Source: Smittia aterrima (Eukaryota; Arthropoda; Insecta; Diptera; Chironomidae). Taken from it: a stretch of 64,000 bases of DNA. Under the pieces are notes generated by a model. That model saw only the letters and a list, made by a program, of their open reading frames with translations. It had not been told where the DNA came from and searched no databases. Positions 9,225 through 19,700 of the stretch are shown here, piece by piece. The stretch lies in the NCBI GenBank assembly GCA_033063855.1, contig CP093830.1, positions 17,484,854 through 17,548,853 on the forward strand. Direction: 5' to 3'. How positions within the stretch are numbered: position 1 is the first letter of the stretch; every line of letters begins with the position of its first letter. Position numbers and translations under genes: made by a program.

Positions 9225-9671
9225 TAAATTTGGTATTTATCAATGAATTAAATAAAAAATATTTTATTATTTCAGGTAAGTTTCAAATCTACATTGAAAA
9301 AGTGATTCAAGATAATATGAGATTTTCTGATGATTGAGAGTCTCGGTGAGATCCTTGAACTGTCGATCTGATGAATTTGTTTTTTAGATTTAAAAAAAAA
9401 CTCGTCAAACTCATAAATTAAAAAATCATTGATTTTTCCTGAAAATAAAAGAAACTTAATCAGAAAGTTTGAAGAAATTATTGCCTTTTAAATAATCAAT
9501 TTATTTTTCTTTCTTTTGTTTATTAATTTCCCTCCAAAACTTCTGCAGTGGTTCTCAACAAAAACGAACTTGCTTTCAGCTTTAAACCCCCATAGCTTTC
9601 AAAAAGCTTCTCATCGATTCTCGCACCAAAAACCAGAAAGTTTAACAGTTTGCAAGCTTCTTTTCTTATTA
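9225..9671. other. AT-rich stretch, no gene; includes direct repeat unit 2
   Basis: I see no coding region that I can support. Positions 9480-9560 repeat 6673-6750 in the same orientation. A 63-codon minus-strand frame (9523-9714) covers that repeat and cannot be assigned. Confidence 0.5.
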
Positions 9672-9877
9672 GGCTGATTTTCTCTCCGATGAACGCTTGC
9701 CCTCCGACGAACACTCACTATTGTTAGCTTCCCTGACCAGCTAATTTTTAATTTTAGTTTTTCTGGATGCTTTAATTACTTTGCTTTCGGAAACTTGCTT
9801 TAAAATTTCTCTCCGTGGTCAAGAAGCTAACAATAGTGAGTGTTCGTCGGAGGGCAAGCGTTTGTCGGAAAATCACC
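9672..9877. mobile_element. Foldback/MITE-like inverted repeat
   Basis: Two inverted arms (9672-9738 and 9816-9877) flank 77 bp of AT-rich DNA. The core of each arm is a perfect 39 bp inverted match (9692-9730 against 9824-9862) starting AACGCTTGCCCTCCGACG, with weaker similarity extending outward to GTGATTTTC-like ends. It encodes nothing and could form a long hairpin. I cannot see convincing target-site duplications, so it may be a non-autonomous terminal-inverted-repeat element or a locally formed inverted duplication. It lies about 105 bp beyond the 3' end of Pol iota copy B. Confidence 0.6.
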
Positions 9878-9981
9878 ATATATTTAAATATCCCTGTCAA
9901 AATATATAAAAAAATCTCTTCGCAGTATATTGAGCATTGGAAAGTATCCGTATTGTTGTATCTAAGCGCCTCCGGCATATC

Positions 9982-11841
9982 TTACGAGTTGCGAATGAAA
10001 TACTTGTGTAAATTTGTCTTTGAAGTCGTACGTGTGGACGCAATGGAGCTCGGCTTTATCAAAGCACTCGTGGATGGCTTCCAACTTGTGATGAGCTCAC
10101 GTTGAACATCTAATGGAAGTTCACGCCAAACTGTCGGGTCGATATTCGGCGGCAGTTCGGGAGATTTTGATGAGCAGGCAATTGGCGATTCGTTACTGAT
10201 GCAGAGAGGGGAGATCACTCGATTAGGAGTAGAACTCGTCTTCATGACAAGTCCAAGTCCATCAGCTGCGTCTAATGAACCGCCACTCAGATGTAAAGCA
10301 GATACATTGAGCTTGCTTGGTGAAGCAACATCATCGTTACTCGAACATCTTCGACTCTTGGCGACAAACAATAAATTTAGCTTCTTACGCTTTTTCGGTG
10401 ATGGCTCGAATTCCGATTCTTCGGAACCAGAAAAGTCAAGGGAAGTGTTGGACATGGTCTCGTAATCCATGATCGATGAAGACGGCGAAGCATTTTTGGA
10501 ACGAAAGCTGTCACCAAATGAACAGCTAACACTTTCGTTGCTTAAATTCGTGATTGATTGGACTTCGACATCTTGCTTCTTCATTAGTAAGCTTGCGATC
10601 GATCCTGGACCTCGTTTCTGATCTTGAAATTTGCTGAAGCATAATCCAAGCAAAGTTATGTTGAATTGTTGATTCAAATTGATGACTCGATCGAACAAAA
10701 TCATCACATGCTTCAATATTTTGTTTTCCGCTCCATTCACTAATTGAATTTTTCCATCAACACAACGGAAATATGAAGGAGCGAGTGAACACTGTTTTGT
10801 CTCACGAACACTGCTCTTCTTCAGTGGATCATACTTTCTAACTGTCACTTTGATTGATTGTGGAATTCGACCGTCATCCTGAATCTGAATCACAAGACGA
10901 GCAAGAAGCGCTCGAAACTTTTCTTGTGCATCGCTTCGGATTGAAATTGGTCGACACGAGTCTTCAAGTCCAACAGTCTTCGGTTTTCCAGATGGTTTCA
11001 CTGCTGACGAGTCTACTCCTAAAGCCATCTCCTTTAATCTTCCAGCCATGTCAGCGCCAAATTTCAATAATAACTTGTTGATCTCCACGTTTTGAAGATC
11101 TTCGATAGATTTAACGCCAAGCTCTTCGATTCGACTAGCAGTGCGACTACCTATGCCTGTGATTCTTCGAAGATCTTTTAGTTCCGCCATGAAGAGAGCA
11201 GCAGCTGTTGGTGCGAGTGTCGTTTGATTGTTTGGCTTGTTTTGTTGTCCTACAAGTTTCGCAAGAAGCTTATTGTGAGCGATTCCAATTGAGCATGTCA
11301 ATTTTAGATCTGTTAAAATTCTTTCTCGAATGTCGTAAGCGATTTTACTTCCAACGGTGAGTCTCCTATAACAGCCACAGTTGCATTCGTTGAAATACTC
11401 TTCGCTGGGGAAGGAAGGTCCAGTCATTAGGAGATTCTCGTTGTTTTGTTTTGAGATTTGTTCTTCGACTTGTTTTGTGATGTTGATAAAATGTTCGTCA
11501 AGACCCATTCGTTCAGTTGGACCGATTACAGAATGTAGGAGCTCAGCAATACGTTTTGAGTAAGTCTTGTATCGACTCAAATCCTCTCCGTTAATTATTA
11601 TTAGCTCTGGACACTTCCTTAACGCATCACTGATTAATTCCATTTTGGAGATCCCGAAGCTTCTTGCAACGTAGTTGGACGTAACTATATGAAATCGCTG
11701 TTTGATGCCAAGTGGCTTGTCTTTCAGTTCGGGATTCAGAACTTCTTCGACTTGAGCGTAAAAGCAGTCGAAATCAACGTGAATAATTACGTTTGGATGA
11801 AGGTTTTCACTAATTTCAGGCATTTCGTCATCTTGATCCAT
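9982..11841 (-). CDS. DNA polymerase iota, copy B (Y-family lesion bypass)
   Basis: This is a second complete Y-family polymerase of the iota type, 619 residues in one exon. Catalytic acids are intact: Asp23/Asp25 in HVDFDCFYAQ and Asp115-Glu116 in MGLDEHFINIT. The helix-hairpin-helix (GIGSRTASRIEELGVKS) and little-finger domain (SGKPKTVGLEDSCR) follow. A longer serine-rich linker than in copy A, with a basic patch (PSPKKRKK) that could be a nuclear signal, comes next. Then there is one ubiquitin-binding motif (VWRELPLDVQRELI) and a C-terminal PIP-box-like TNLHKYF. The divergence from copy A is large in the linker and moderate in the catalytic core, so the duplication is old apart from the 53 bp identical tract. 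It is divergent from CNOT10, with 315 bp between start codons. An acceptor-like TTTTTAG directly precedes the ATG, so a leader intron is possible. Confidence 0.94.
   Translation of the reverse strand: MDQDDEMPEISENLHPNVIIHVDFDCFYAQVEEVLNPELKDKPLGIKQRFHIVTSNYVARSFGISKMELISDALRKCPELIIINGEDLSRYKTYSKRIAELLHSVIGPTERMGLDEHFINITKQVEEQISKQNNENLLMTGPSFPSEEYFNECNCGCYRRLTVGSKIAYDIRERILTDLKLTCSIGIAHNKLLAKLVGQQNKPNNQTTLAPTAAALFMAELKDLRRITGIGSRTASRIEELGVKSIEDLQNVEINKLLLKFGADMAGRLKEMALGVDSSAVKPSGKPKTVGLEDSCRPISIRSDAQEKFRALLARLVIQIQDDGRIPQSIKVTVRKYDPLKKSSVRETKQCSLAPSYFRCVDGKIQLVNGAENKILKHVMILFDRVINLNQQFNITLLGLCFSKFQDQKRGPGSIASLLMKKQDVEVQSITNLSNESVSCSFGDSFRSKNASPSSSIMDYETMSNTSLDFSGSEESEFEPSPKKRKKLNLLFVAKSRRCSSNDDVASPSKLNVSALHLSGGSLDAADGLGLVMKTSSTPNRVISPLCISNESPIACSSKSPELPPNIDPTVWRELPLDVQRELITSWKPSTSALIKPSSIASTRTTSKTNLHKYFIRNS
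11186..11238. repeat. 53 bp tract identical to copy A of Pol iota
   Basis: Partner of 5991-6043. See that entry for the reasoning on gene conversion. Confidence 0.7.
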
Positions 11842-12156
11842 CTAAAAAGAGAAATCTGTCAAATTTTTCTTGCTTCTCGGTGAAAACTCAACAAAACTTT
11901 ACTATCTTTGGTCCATTTACCTTGTTAGGAAGACGTTCCTACTAAACTAATTAAGTCAGGGATTAAGTAATCGGCTTTACCAGCTGCTTTTTGTCGAATA
12001 TTTAAATTTATGATTTTCTGAGAAGACGCTTTCTCTACCGAGGGGACATAATTTGATTTTGTTGACATTCACGAATAATTTCGTCCGCTCAGAATATAAA
12101 ATTAAACCGAATTTTATTTCCTTATTAATTGAAGCTTTATTAGTTGCCGGAAAGCA
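11842..12156. promoter_or_regulatory. Divergent promoter region, Pol iota B / CNOT10
   Basis: 315 bp separate the two start codons and must contain both promoters. I see no TATA box or other clear core motif. Confidence 0.5.
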
Positions 12157-14151
12157 ATGGCGGAGAAATCTAATTCAATAAGTGAACAGGATCGTGATCT
12201 TATATCACAAATTAGCTTCGAATTCAAGAAGTAAAGTTCAAAAATTGAACATGATTTTTTTCTAAAAATTTGTTTATTTTGTTTTAGGAAGAACTACACT
12301 GCTGCGCTTCAAAAGCTTGATAAACTCTCATCGACTGTTGATCCTCTTCGAGTAGCACACAATAAAGCTGTCTGCGAGTTCTATAAAAGCGATTTAAAGA
12401 AATGCGATCAATTCAAAAAGGCATTGACCTCTCTTCAGAATCCTGATTTGACATTGAGTGTAGTCGAGATTAAACATGCGAATTTATGTCCAATCTTCTA
12501 CAATCAAGCAGTTATGTTGTTCCACCTGAAACAGCCGTACTCAGCGCTTAAGATTATGAAAGGAATTTTGCAGCATGAAAGAGAACTTGATAATTCGTTT
12601 TTGGAGAAAGTTGGATTGTTGACTGCTTGTCTGCTTCTCGATACAAATCAAGCGAAGAAAGCTGACCAACTCATTGATATGTTGCAGACACGATTAGATC
12701 TAAACAACGATGACATTTTAATGCCAGACATGTTGGAGTCAGAGTTAGAGAAGGAAAAAGAAACTCTTGATGAAGAACAAGAAATCTTTCGCAATCTCTT
12801 CCGTCTTGTTCTTATTCGATCAAATCTACTCAATGGCAAGAATGCGATCATCCCGTTAGAGGAAACTTCCAACTTTTCGATCCTCAAAGCTCATCAATTC
12901 TATCTTGGCAATGACTTTCAAATGGCATCTCGAGAGTTAGCTAAACAGTTCAAAAACGAGCTCATTACAGTTCCGAAGGATGGTGAAGACCAAAACGTTT
13001 GTATCGCTAACAATATGGGCTTGATACACTTCAGCGTTAAGCATTACGCTCTCGCAGTTCGTTTCTTCCAAAAAGCATTGATTTTTGATCAGCAAGCAAT
13101 CGAGAGTGTGAAAAAGGAACACGGAAATCAGTTTCCACTGCATTGCTTAGGATCAACGAAACGTCAAGACATTCTCTACAATCTTGGGATTTCTCTTCTA
13201 TACTTGCAAAGGCCAAAAGATGCATTCGACTGTCTACTTGTTCCACTCAATATTTATCATAAGAATCCGAAGTTATGGCTTCGATTAGCAGAAGCATGCA
13301 TAATGGTTCATAAGCAGCATCAAAAAGAACTTGAAGCACAGAATAAGAACCTCGTTTCTTCAGTCATCGGAAGTGGAATTCATCGCAAATTTATCATCAC
13401 TCCAACACCTCAAAAGTACATAAACGATGAACCAGGATCATCTGCGATTCCCAGTCCAAACCTCGAGTTTGCTTCACTCTGCTTGCGAAATGCTTTGACC
13501 TTGATCAATTATTATTCTCAATTAGCAAGTAGCTTCGATTTCGATGGTGAGAAGCTTGGAGCTGGCACGAGCAAGAATGAAACTTTCAGCATGTTCGGAA
13601 ATAATTGGAGCAAAGTCAACGAAAGCATTCCGTGCAATCCATCAAAGCCACTGACGAAAGTTGCAATCGAGAAGTTGAAGCTTCATATTCTTACAGCATC
13701 GAGTTATGTTGCGTTAACACTTGGCGATTATACTCTTGCATTGAGATATGCTAAAGAGATGATTAAAATCGAGAACCTTCCAGACACACATAAAATGCTT
13801 GGTCTTCTTTACGCAGCTGAAGCAAGCATCCTTCTAGAAAGAGTTCCCGATGCGATCTCTTTTCTTGATCCTAAAATCATGGGAGAACTAAAGAGTGACG
13901 ACTTTGAGATGAGCTCTTCGCCTGATTGGAATATCAATACACTCGCAAAGGCTCACGCAATTATCGGATTCAATCTTGTTGTCTCGCTGGTGATGCTTGG
14001 AGAGTATGAGACTGCTCGCTTGCGTCTTCAGACTCTCTTCAGACATCCAATCATTTTACATCGATTGAAGATGCTGGAACTTTATCTTGAGCTGCAAGCT
14101 GGAAACATTGATAATTGTAAGAAGATGATCGCAGCAGATCATCAATACTGA
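12157..14151 (+). CDS. Not10: CCR4-NOT transcription complex subunit 10 (CNOT10)
   Basis: This is a TPR scaffold subunit of the CCR4-NOT deadenylase, pairing with CNOT11 on the CNOT1 N-terminus in the cytoplasm. Two exons (12157-12230, 12288-14151) splice AA|G in frame, giving 645 residues. The N-terminal block after the intron contains VDPLRVAHNKAVCEFYKS, a CNOT10 hallmark. TPR-like helical pairs follow, for example CPIFYNQAVMLFHLKQPYSALKIM, NNMGLIHFSVKHYALAVRFF and DILYNLGISLLYLQRPKDAF, with a C-terminal group ending in the ETARLRLQTLF region. The start ATG at 12157 gives MAEKSNSISEQDRDL, matching the family start pattern. The gene ends 71 bp from the UTP14 stop on the other strand, with AATAAA at 14202-14207. 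Confidence 0.95.
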
Positions 14152-14180
14152 AGACTACAAAACTGAATTTCAAAATTGTT

Positions 14181-14207
14181 TTTATTAGAATTCAATTTGC
14201 CAATAAA
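14181..14207. terminator. Overlapping polyadenylation signals, CNOT10 / UTP14
   Basis: AATAAA for CNOT10 is at 14202-14207. TTTATT, which is AATAAA on the minus strand for UTP14, is at 14181-14186. The two 3' untranslated ends must overlap antisense. Confidence 0.55.
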
Positions 14208-14222
14208 ATTGTTTCACAAAAA

Positions 14223-16506
14223 TTATTTCTTCGCTTTTCTTCCTACTTTACCAACATTTTTCTTCCCTCGTTTCACAAAATTATTCTTCATCGAAGTATT
14301 CTGAACTAAAATATCTTCGTTCATCGGCTCAATTATGGTTCCAGCCTTTGTTACAACACTTGGCATGATAAGCTTCTGATGCGCCGATTCCGGAATAAAG
14401 TCTCTTCCGATCGGTAGTCGCATCGATGCTTCAAAGTCTTCTACTGATTTGAAAGGGAATGGAACTGATGACACGAGATGTTTCTGAAGTTTCTCATTGC
14501 GAGCACTGCTAATAATGATTCGATCTTTCTTCTTTGCATCCGGCAATTTCTTGTTAATCTTCGGTTTACGTTCTTTCACACCGTGTCCTCCCCAGTTGCC
14601 CCATCCAGGGACAACTGTATTTTCCACTACTAAGTTCTTATTGAATTCATTTTCAACTTCTTCTTCAAAATCATTGACGATGTCATCGTTCTCGAAAGCT
14701 TCAGCGAGGCTCATCTTATTTGCTTTTGACATTTTCTCGACTTCAAATTCATCGTCGATTTCTTCAAACTCTTGTGATTTTGGGATTGCGGTGATCAAAT
14801 GCTTTGACTTGACTGTTATAAAGGAATCAGGATTAATGTCAGCACTGCCTTTCATGAATTGAGCTTTCTCTTCCTTTCTGAGTTTAATTTCCTTCAAAAG
14901 TTTTTTTGCATTTGATGTCCTGCCAGTTGGGAAATCATCTTCAACGTTATTCCCTTCGTTCAAAGCCTCGTCGACATCTCCAAGTTTTGCTTTTTTAGCA
15001 AATCCCAAGTAGTTTGCATCATGAACGTTTGATCCTCGTTTTTTCTTCTGATCTTTCTTTTCTTTCTTCTCTTCCGCTAAGAGACTCGGTTTCAATTCCG
15101 TAAGTTTTGATTGCATTTTGTTGCTAATCTTTTCTTCAGCTTCGTCGAAAAGATCATTAATGAATTTTGAGGAATTCTCGTTCTCACTTTCTTCTGACTC
15201 GCTCTCTTCCTCTGATTCAGATTCTTCGCTGTCGTCTTCTTCTTTCTCTGGCTCAGCAGGTAAATCTTCTTCGATAAATTCAACAGTCTTAGATTTCTTA
15301 ATTTCATTTTTAACCTTCTTCGTCTGCTGTTCATTCTTGTTGTGATCTTCCCAGAACTTTCTGTAACCGCTGAATGCTTCATCGAGAGGATCGTTCGACT
15401 TATTCGACCCCAACCAAGGATTATCAGATTCCATTTTGACTGTGACTGTTTCATCTTCATCGTCGGATTCACTAGAATCTGATTGATGCGCCTTTTGTGT
15501 CAATTCTCTTCCAAGAGCTAATTGTGCTTCTAAATCTTGTTTGACGTTTGCATCGTATTTTGCTCGAACCTAAAATAGAAGTAGAAATATTTTACCATCA
15601 AATAATTTGAACATTTCGCATTATTGTTACCTGAAGATTTTTAGCCCAAGTTCCAGTATTTTTATGACGTAAAGTGGTTCGCTCCTTTACTCGTTGTTTC
15701 TCAATCTTTTCCAGTTCCTTGAGCGCAGCTTCAGGATTCGTCACCTTAAGATCTTCAAAATCTTTCATCTTCTTCTTGAGCTCTTCACGTTTCTTCAATT
15801 TGTGATATTTTTTGCTCTTAATCTTTCCTTGCATTCGTTGTTTCACAATCTTTTGTGATTCCTTTAATTTCAAGCGACCGAGCTCCTTTCGTCTTTCCTT
15901 CATTTCTTCGAGTGTTAACAGTTCTGGTGCGTTAGAAGATGTTTCTACTTCTTTGAGTGGCTCAGGGAAGTATTCCTTATTTATGGCTTCTACGTCCTTC
16001 ATCATTTGCGTTTTGTAGCGGAATTTCAGAGCTTCTGGATCATTTTTCTTGAATTTAGTTTTCTCGAGCATTAGTGGAAACTTTAATTGGGAAGCATTTT
16101 GATTTTTAGTAACCACAGCATCCCATCGACCGAGTTTCGTCTTTGTATTGTCATAAGCAATTGTTCTTTGGATTCGATCTGCGAAGACTTTCTCCAGAGG
16201 CTTAACAAGAACATTATCGCTTTTGAAGACATTTTTCAGTTGTTTTCCAATTTGCTTCTGTTTCGTATTTTTCTGAACCGTTTGAGCTACCGATGAAATC
16301 GAGACTTTCACACTCTTCTTGCTAATACGTTCTTCATCATCGTTTCCAGAAGACTTCACCAAATGAAACTCATTATTCTTCAAAGCTGGTTCATTTCGAA
16401 TCGGCTTCTTGATGTGTTGAAACTTAACGATTTCATTGATTTCCGACAACAACTTCTTGTGTGCTGCGGGCGTAACACTTCCATAATCTTCGTCGTCAGA
16501 TGACAT
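14223..16506 (-). CDS. U3 snoRNP protein UTP14
   Basis: This is a component of the nucleolar small-subunit processome, needed for early 18S rRNA cleavage; in yeast it activates the helicase Dhr1. There are two exons (16506-15631, 15569-14223) split in phase 0 at NLQ|VRAKYD, giving 740 residues, typical for the family. Visible landmarks are ADRIQRTIAYDNTKTKLGRW near residue 110, the lysine-rich KIKSKKYHKLKKREE stretch, ERTTLRHKNTGTWAKNLQ at the exon end, and acidic Ser/Glu/Asp blocks. The C-terminal GWGNWGG motif is followed by KDRIIISSARNEKLQKHLV and VPFPFKSVEDFEASMRLPIG, all diagnostic. It is divergent from Cap-D2, with 203 bp between starts, and convergent with CNOT10. Confidence 0.96.
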
Positions 16507-16709
16507 TACTCAATCTTTTCTATTTTCAGTAGAATTTAATTGTTTAAGTTTATTGTTTACAAACGTGCTTGTTTCGCTTCCTACTTAGCCGCTTCACTTC
16601 TAATTTTTCGCTTCACTTTTGTTTCATAGCTTGTCACTTTCTAAGCTTCGATAACTGTTAACTGTCAAATTCAAACAAAACAAGCGCGTCTCTTGAAAAT
16701 TAATGAATT
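16507..16709. promoter_or_regulatory. Divergent promoter, UTP14 / Cap-D2
   Basis: Only 203 bp lie between the two start codons, so the core promoters are close or shared. A CGATAA near 16650 partly matches the DRE motif (TATCGATA) seen at fly growth and replication genes, but the match is incomplete. Confidence 0.4.
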
Positions 16710-19700
16710 ATGGAGTTTGAATTTGTTTTACCTCAACGAAATGAGGATTTGCTAGATACGACGGGCAACCGCTACTGTGTCACGCAAACGTACAATGAAA
16801 AGGACTGCAAAGAGAAACTTCGACGTAAGTTTTATTGAAATACGATCGGCAAACAAAAGAAGTTTGTTTTAAATCATTTATCTTTTTTTTAGTCGCAAAA
16901 TTGGCATTTATTGAACATGGAACAGACTTCATATTTGATCACTTTGATGTCTTTTATTCAATCATCGATAACGCACAGAAACTACCATTCGATGTTATTC
17001 GCAACGCAATGGATGTGCTCTTCAAATCCATTGATACGCTCTGCGATCAGGAGCTCACAAGATTCCTTCAAAATACAGCGTCTTCACATAATATACGCAA
17101 TGTGAAGCTCAATGCGCTTAAAATGCTTATTTACGCTGAGATAACTTTGGTGAAGAAAGTCGACAAAGACGTTATTGTAATTGAAGCCAAGAAATCCAAA
17201 AGGAGCATGGACGACAATCATCATAGCGCTAAATGGGAAGATCTCAGATACTCAGCACTGCTTCAACTTTTCAACGTATTACAACTGCCATTGGGAAATC
17301 TTTGGGATCCTCCTGTACCTGAAGAAAACTTTGTGAATCTCTGTGCCGACTTCGCGTATCGCACAATTGAACATCCAACGATCGTTCAAGATAAAGTCGA
17401 AGACGTTTCATTCCAAATCCTGGGAACACTTTTGAAGAATTACAATCATTCGATTGTTTTTCCAACAAGAATTTTTGAGTTGATGAAGAGCAACGAAAAC
17501 TCAGCAAAGGCCATCGCCAGTGGAGTCGATGTTCTCTACAATAAGTACGGTCTTCACACGATCCTTAAGGTGATCATAGAAGAGATCCTTAATGGAATCG
17601 ATGGTAAGATCGGAGATGGCCCAATTGTAAAAAATATCTCAAGTTTTTTCACCGAACTTGGTCTCGAATCACCAGTTCTTATCATGCCATTCGTCAGAGA
17701 AATCGCTGGCGACATTTTGAATCTCGAATCCTATCAACTGCGAATTTGCTTCTTGCAACTAATGACTGAGATTGTCATAAAGCAACTCACAGGAGAAGAG
17801 AAGTCTCAAGACGAGAAGGACATGCGCGATGAATATCTCGATCATATCTTCATGCACATTCATGATGTCAACGCTCACGTACGCTCGAAATCATTGGCTT
17901 TATGGTGTCAATTGAAACATGTCGACTCTGTCCCATTGATCTGGTTATCACCTGTTACAAAGAAAGCTGTCGATCGCTTAGAGGACAAATCGAATCTCGT
18001 CAGAAAGAACTCAATTATTCTGATAAAGAATTTCCTCGATCACAATCCGTACGCAGCGAAGCTTTCAATCGAAGAATTGGAGAGCAGATATGATGAGAAA
18101 TCAAAGGAACTCAGTGAATTACGTCATAAGATGGCTGAAGAAGCCGACAAAGCTGATGAAGTTAACGAGAAATGGGAAGCAATCCTCACTGAAATGAAAA
18201 CATTTATTATTGAAATCCTTGAACAAGAATCGATCGAAGATGAAAGAATTCGTCCAGAAGACTGCGCAAATCTTTATCAGAACTTTGCTAAGATGGTCGA
18301 GGAAAAGTCTTATGACCGGTACGTAATTTAATTTTATTCTAAAAACAATTTCTTATAAACATTTTTCGTAGACTTATTCTGCTGACACGTAAAGCTGAGG
18401 AGCTCAACGGAAATTGGGAAGCTATCAAGCAAATGGAACCGATTCACGCTCAAGTTTACTTTGCCATGCTCTTGAAGTCTTACTATCTACTTCAAAATAG
18501 CTGCAAAAGTTACGAAGAAGAGTACAAAAAGACAGAGAATGCTGTACGATTTCTTGAAGATTCACTTGAGTTCTCTCGAATCATCGTGAGTGCTGTTCCT
18601 AAACTTCAAGAATTATTAATGTCAAAGACTGACTCTGACGTAGTCGAAGCAATTGATTTCTTCACATCGGCTTATCAGTTTGGCATCAAAAACACTGAAT
18701 GCGGAATGCGTCAGTTGCTCTACTTGGTGTGGTCTGTCAGTAAAGATAAACGAGGCCCAGTTCGTGACGCATACAAAATCGTCTTGTTCTCTACAAATCA
18801 ACAAGGACGGTAAGTCATCACAACAATTAATTTCACTGACTCTTGACTCATTTCATTTATTTTCTCATTAGTGCACATGCCGTCAAAGCAGTTTTCAATT
18901 TGTTGCGCTTCATTGAAAATCTCACCTTCAGTCAGTTCATCGCATTTGAAGAGCTTGTGAAAGACTTTGTCGAAATGGGTGACATTGATAACAATATGAT
19001 CCAAGCAATGTTCGAGATCTACACAAAAAAACTCGAGAACGTCACCAACAACGACTCACGATTGGCATTGAAATTGCTTGTCGTCTGCTCCAACATCAAA
19101 CCATCAATTGCTCGAGCAAATTCAGCCCTGCTTGAAGATCTCTGCTTTGAAAAAGGCGAAGGCTTGAAAGACGATCGTGTTTTCACGATGACTTTGGAGT
19201 TCCTAATGAACGTGAATGCTGACAAAAGCGGAGAAGTTTATCGACGACTCGATGGCAACGACCAGAAAGTGTCAAATGTCCTTTCAATGTTCCGAAGGTA
19301 TTTCCTAAATCCTGCAACGGAATGTTTCGACGAAGTTTGCAGTAAAACATTCCAATTCGTCTATGAAATGTGTCATCTTCCGAATGCCATCAGCCAGGAA
19401 TTAATCATCGGAATGTGGGATGAGCTGCTGGAGATTTCTGATTCGCTTAAAGATGAAAACGAAGATTTGCAACCATCACCGCGGTTAACTGATCCAATTT
19501 CACAAGCACCAATTCTTCTGGAATCTCAACGGTCAAGCCAAGCAGACGTCGAAATCGTTCTCAAACTTCCAGTTACACTTGCCTCACGATTTATCTACAT
19601 GCTCGGCTATGTAGCAATGAAAGAACTCATCTATCTTGATGTTGATATCTTCTCGAATTTAAAATATCGTCAGGAGCTGACTGATACCGTGAAAAATAAG

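Noticed and set aside
9523..9714. 63-codon minus-strand frame over the older direct repeat
   Set aside because: Similar reading in the other repeat unit is interrupted by a stop; no family recognised, so kept only as a repeat.
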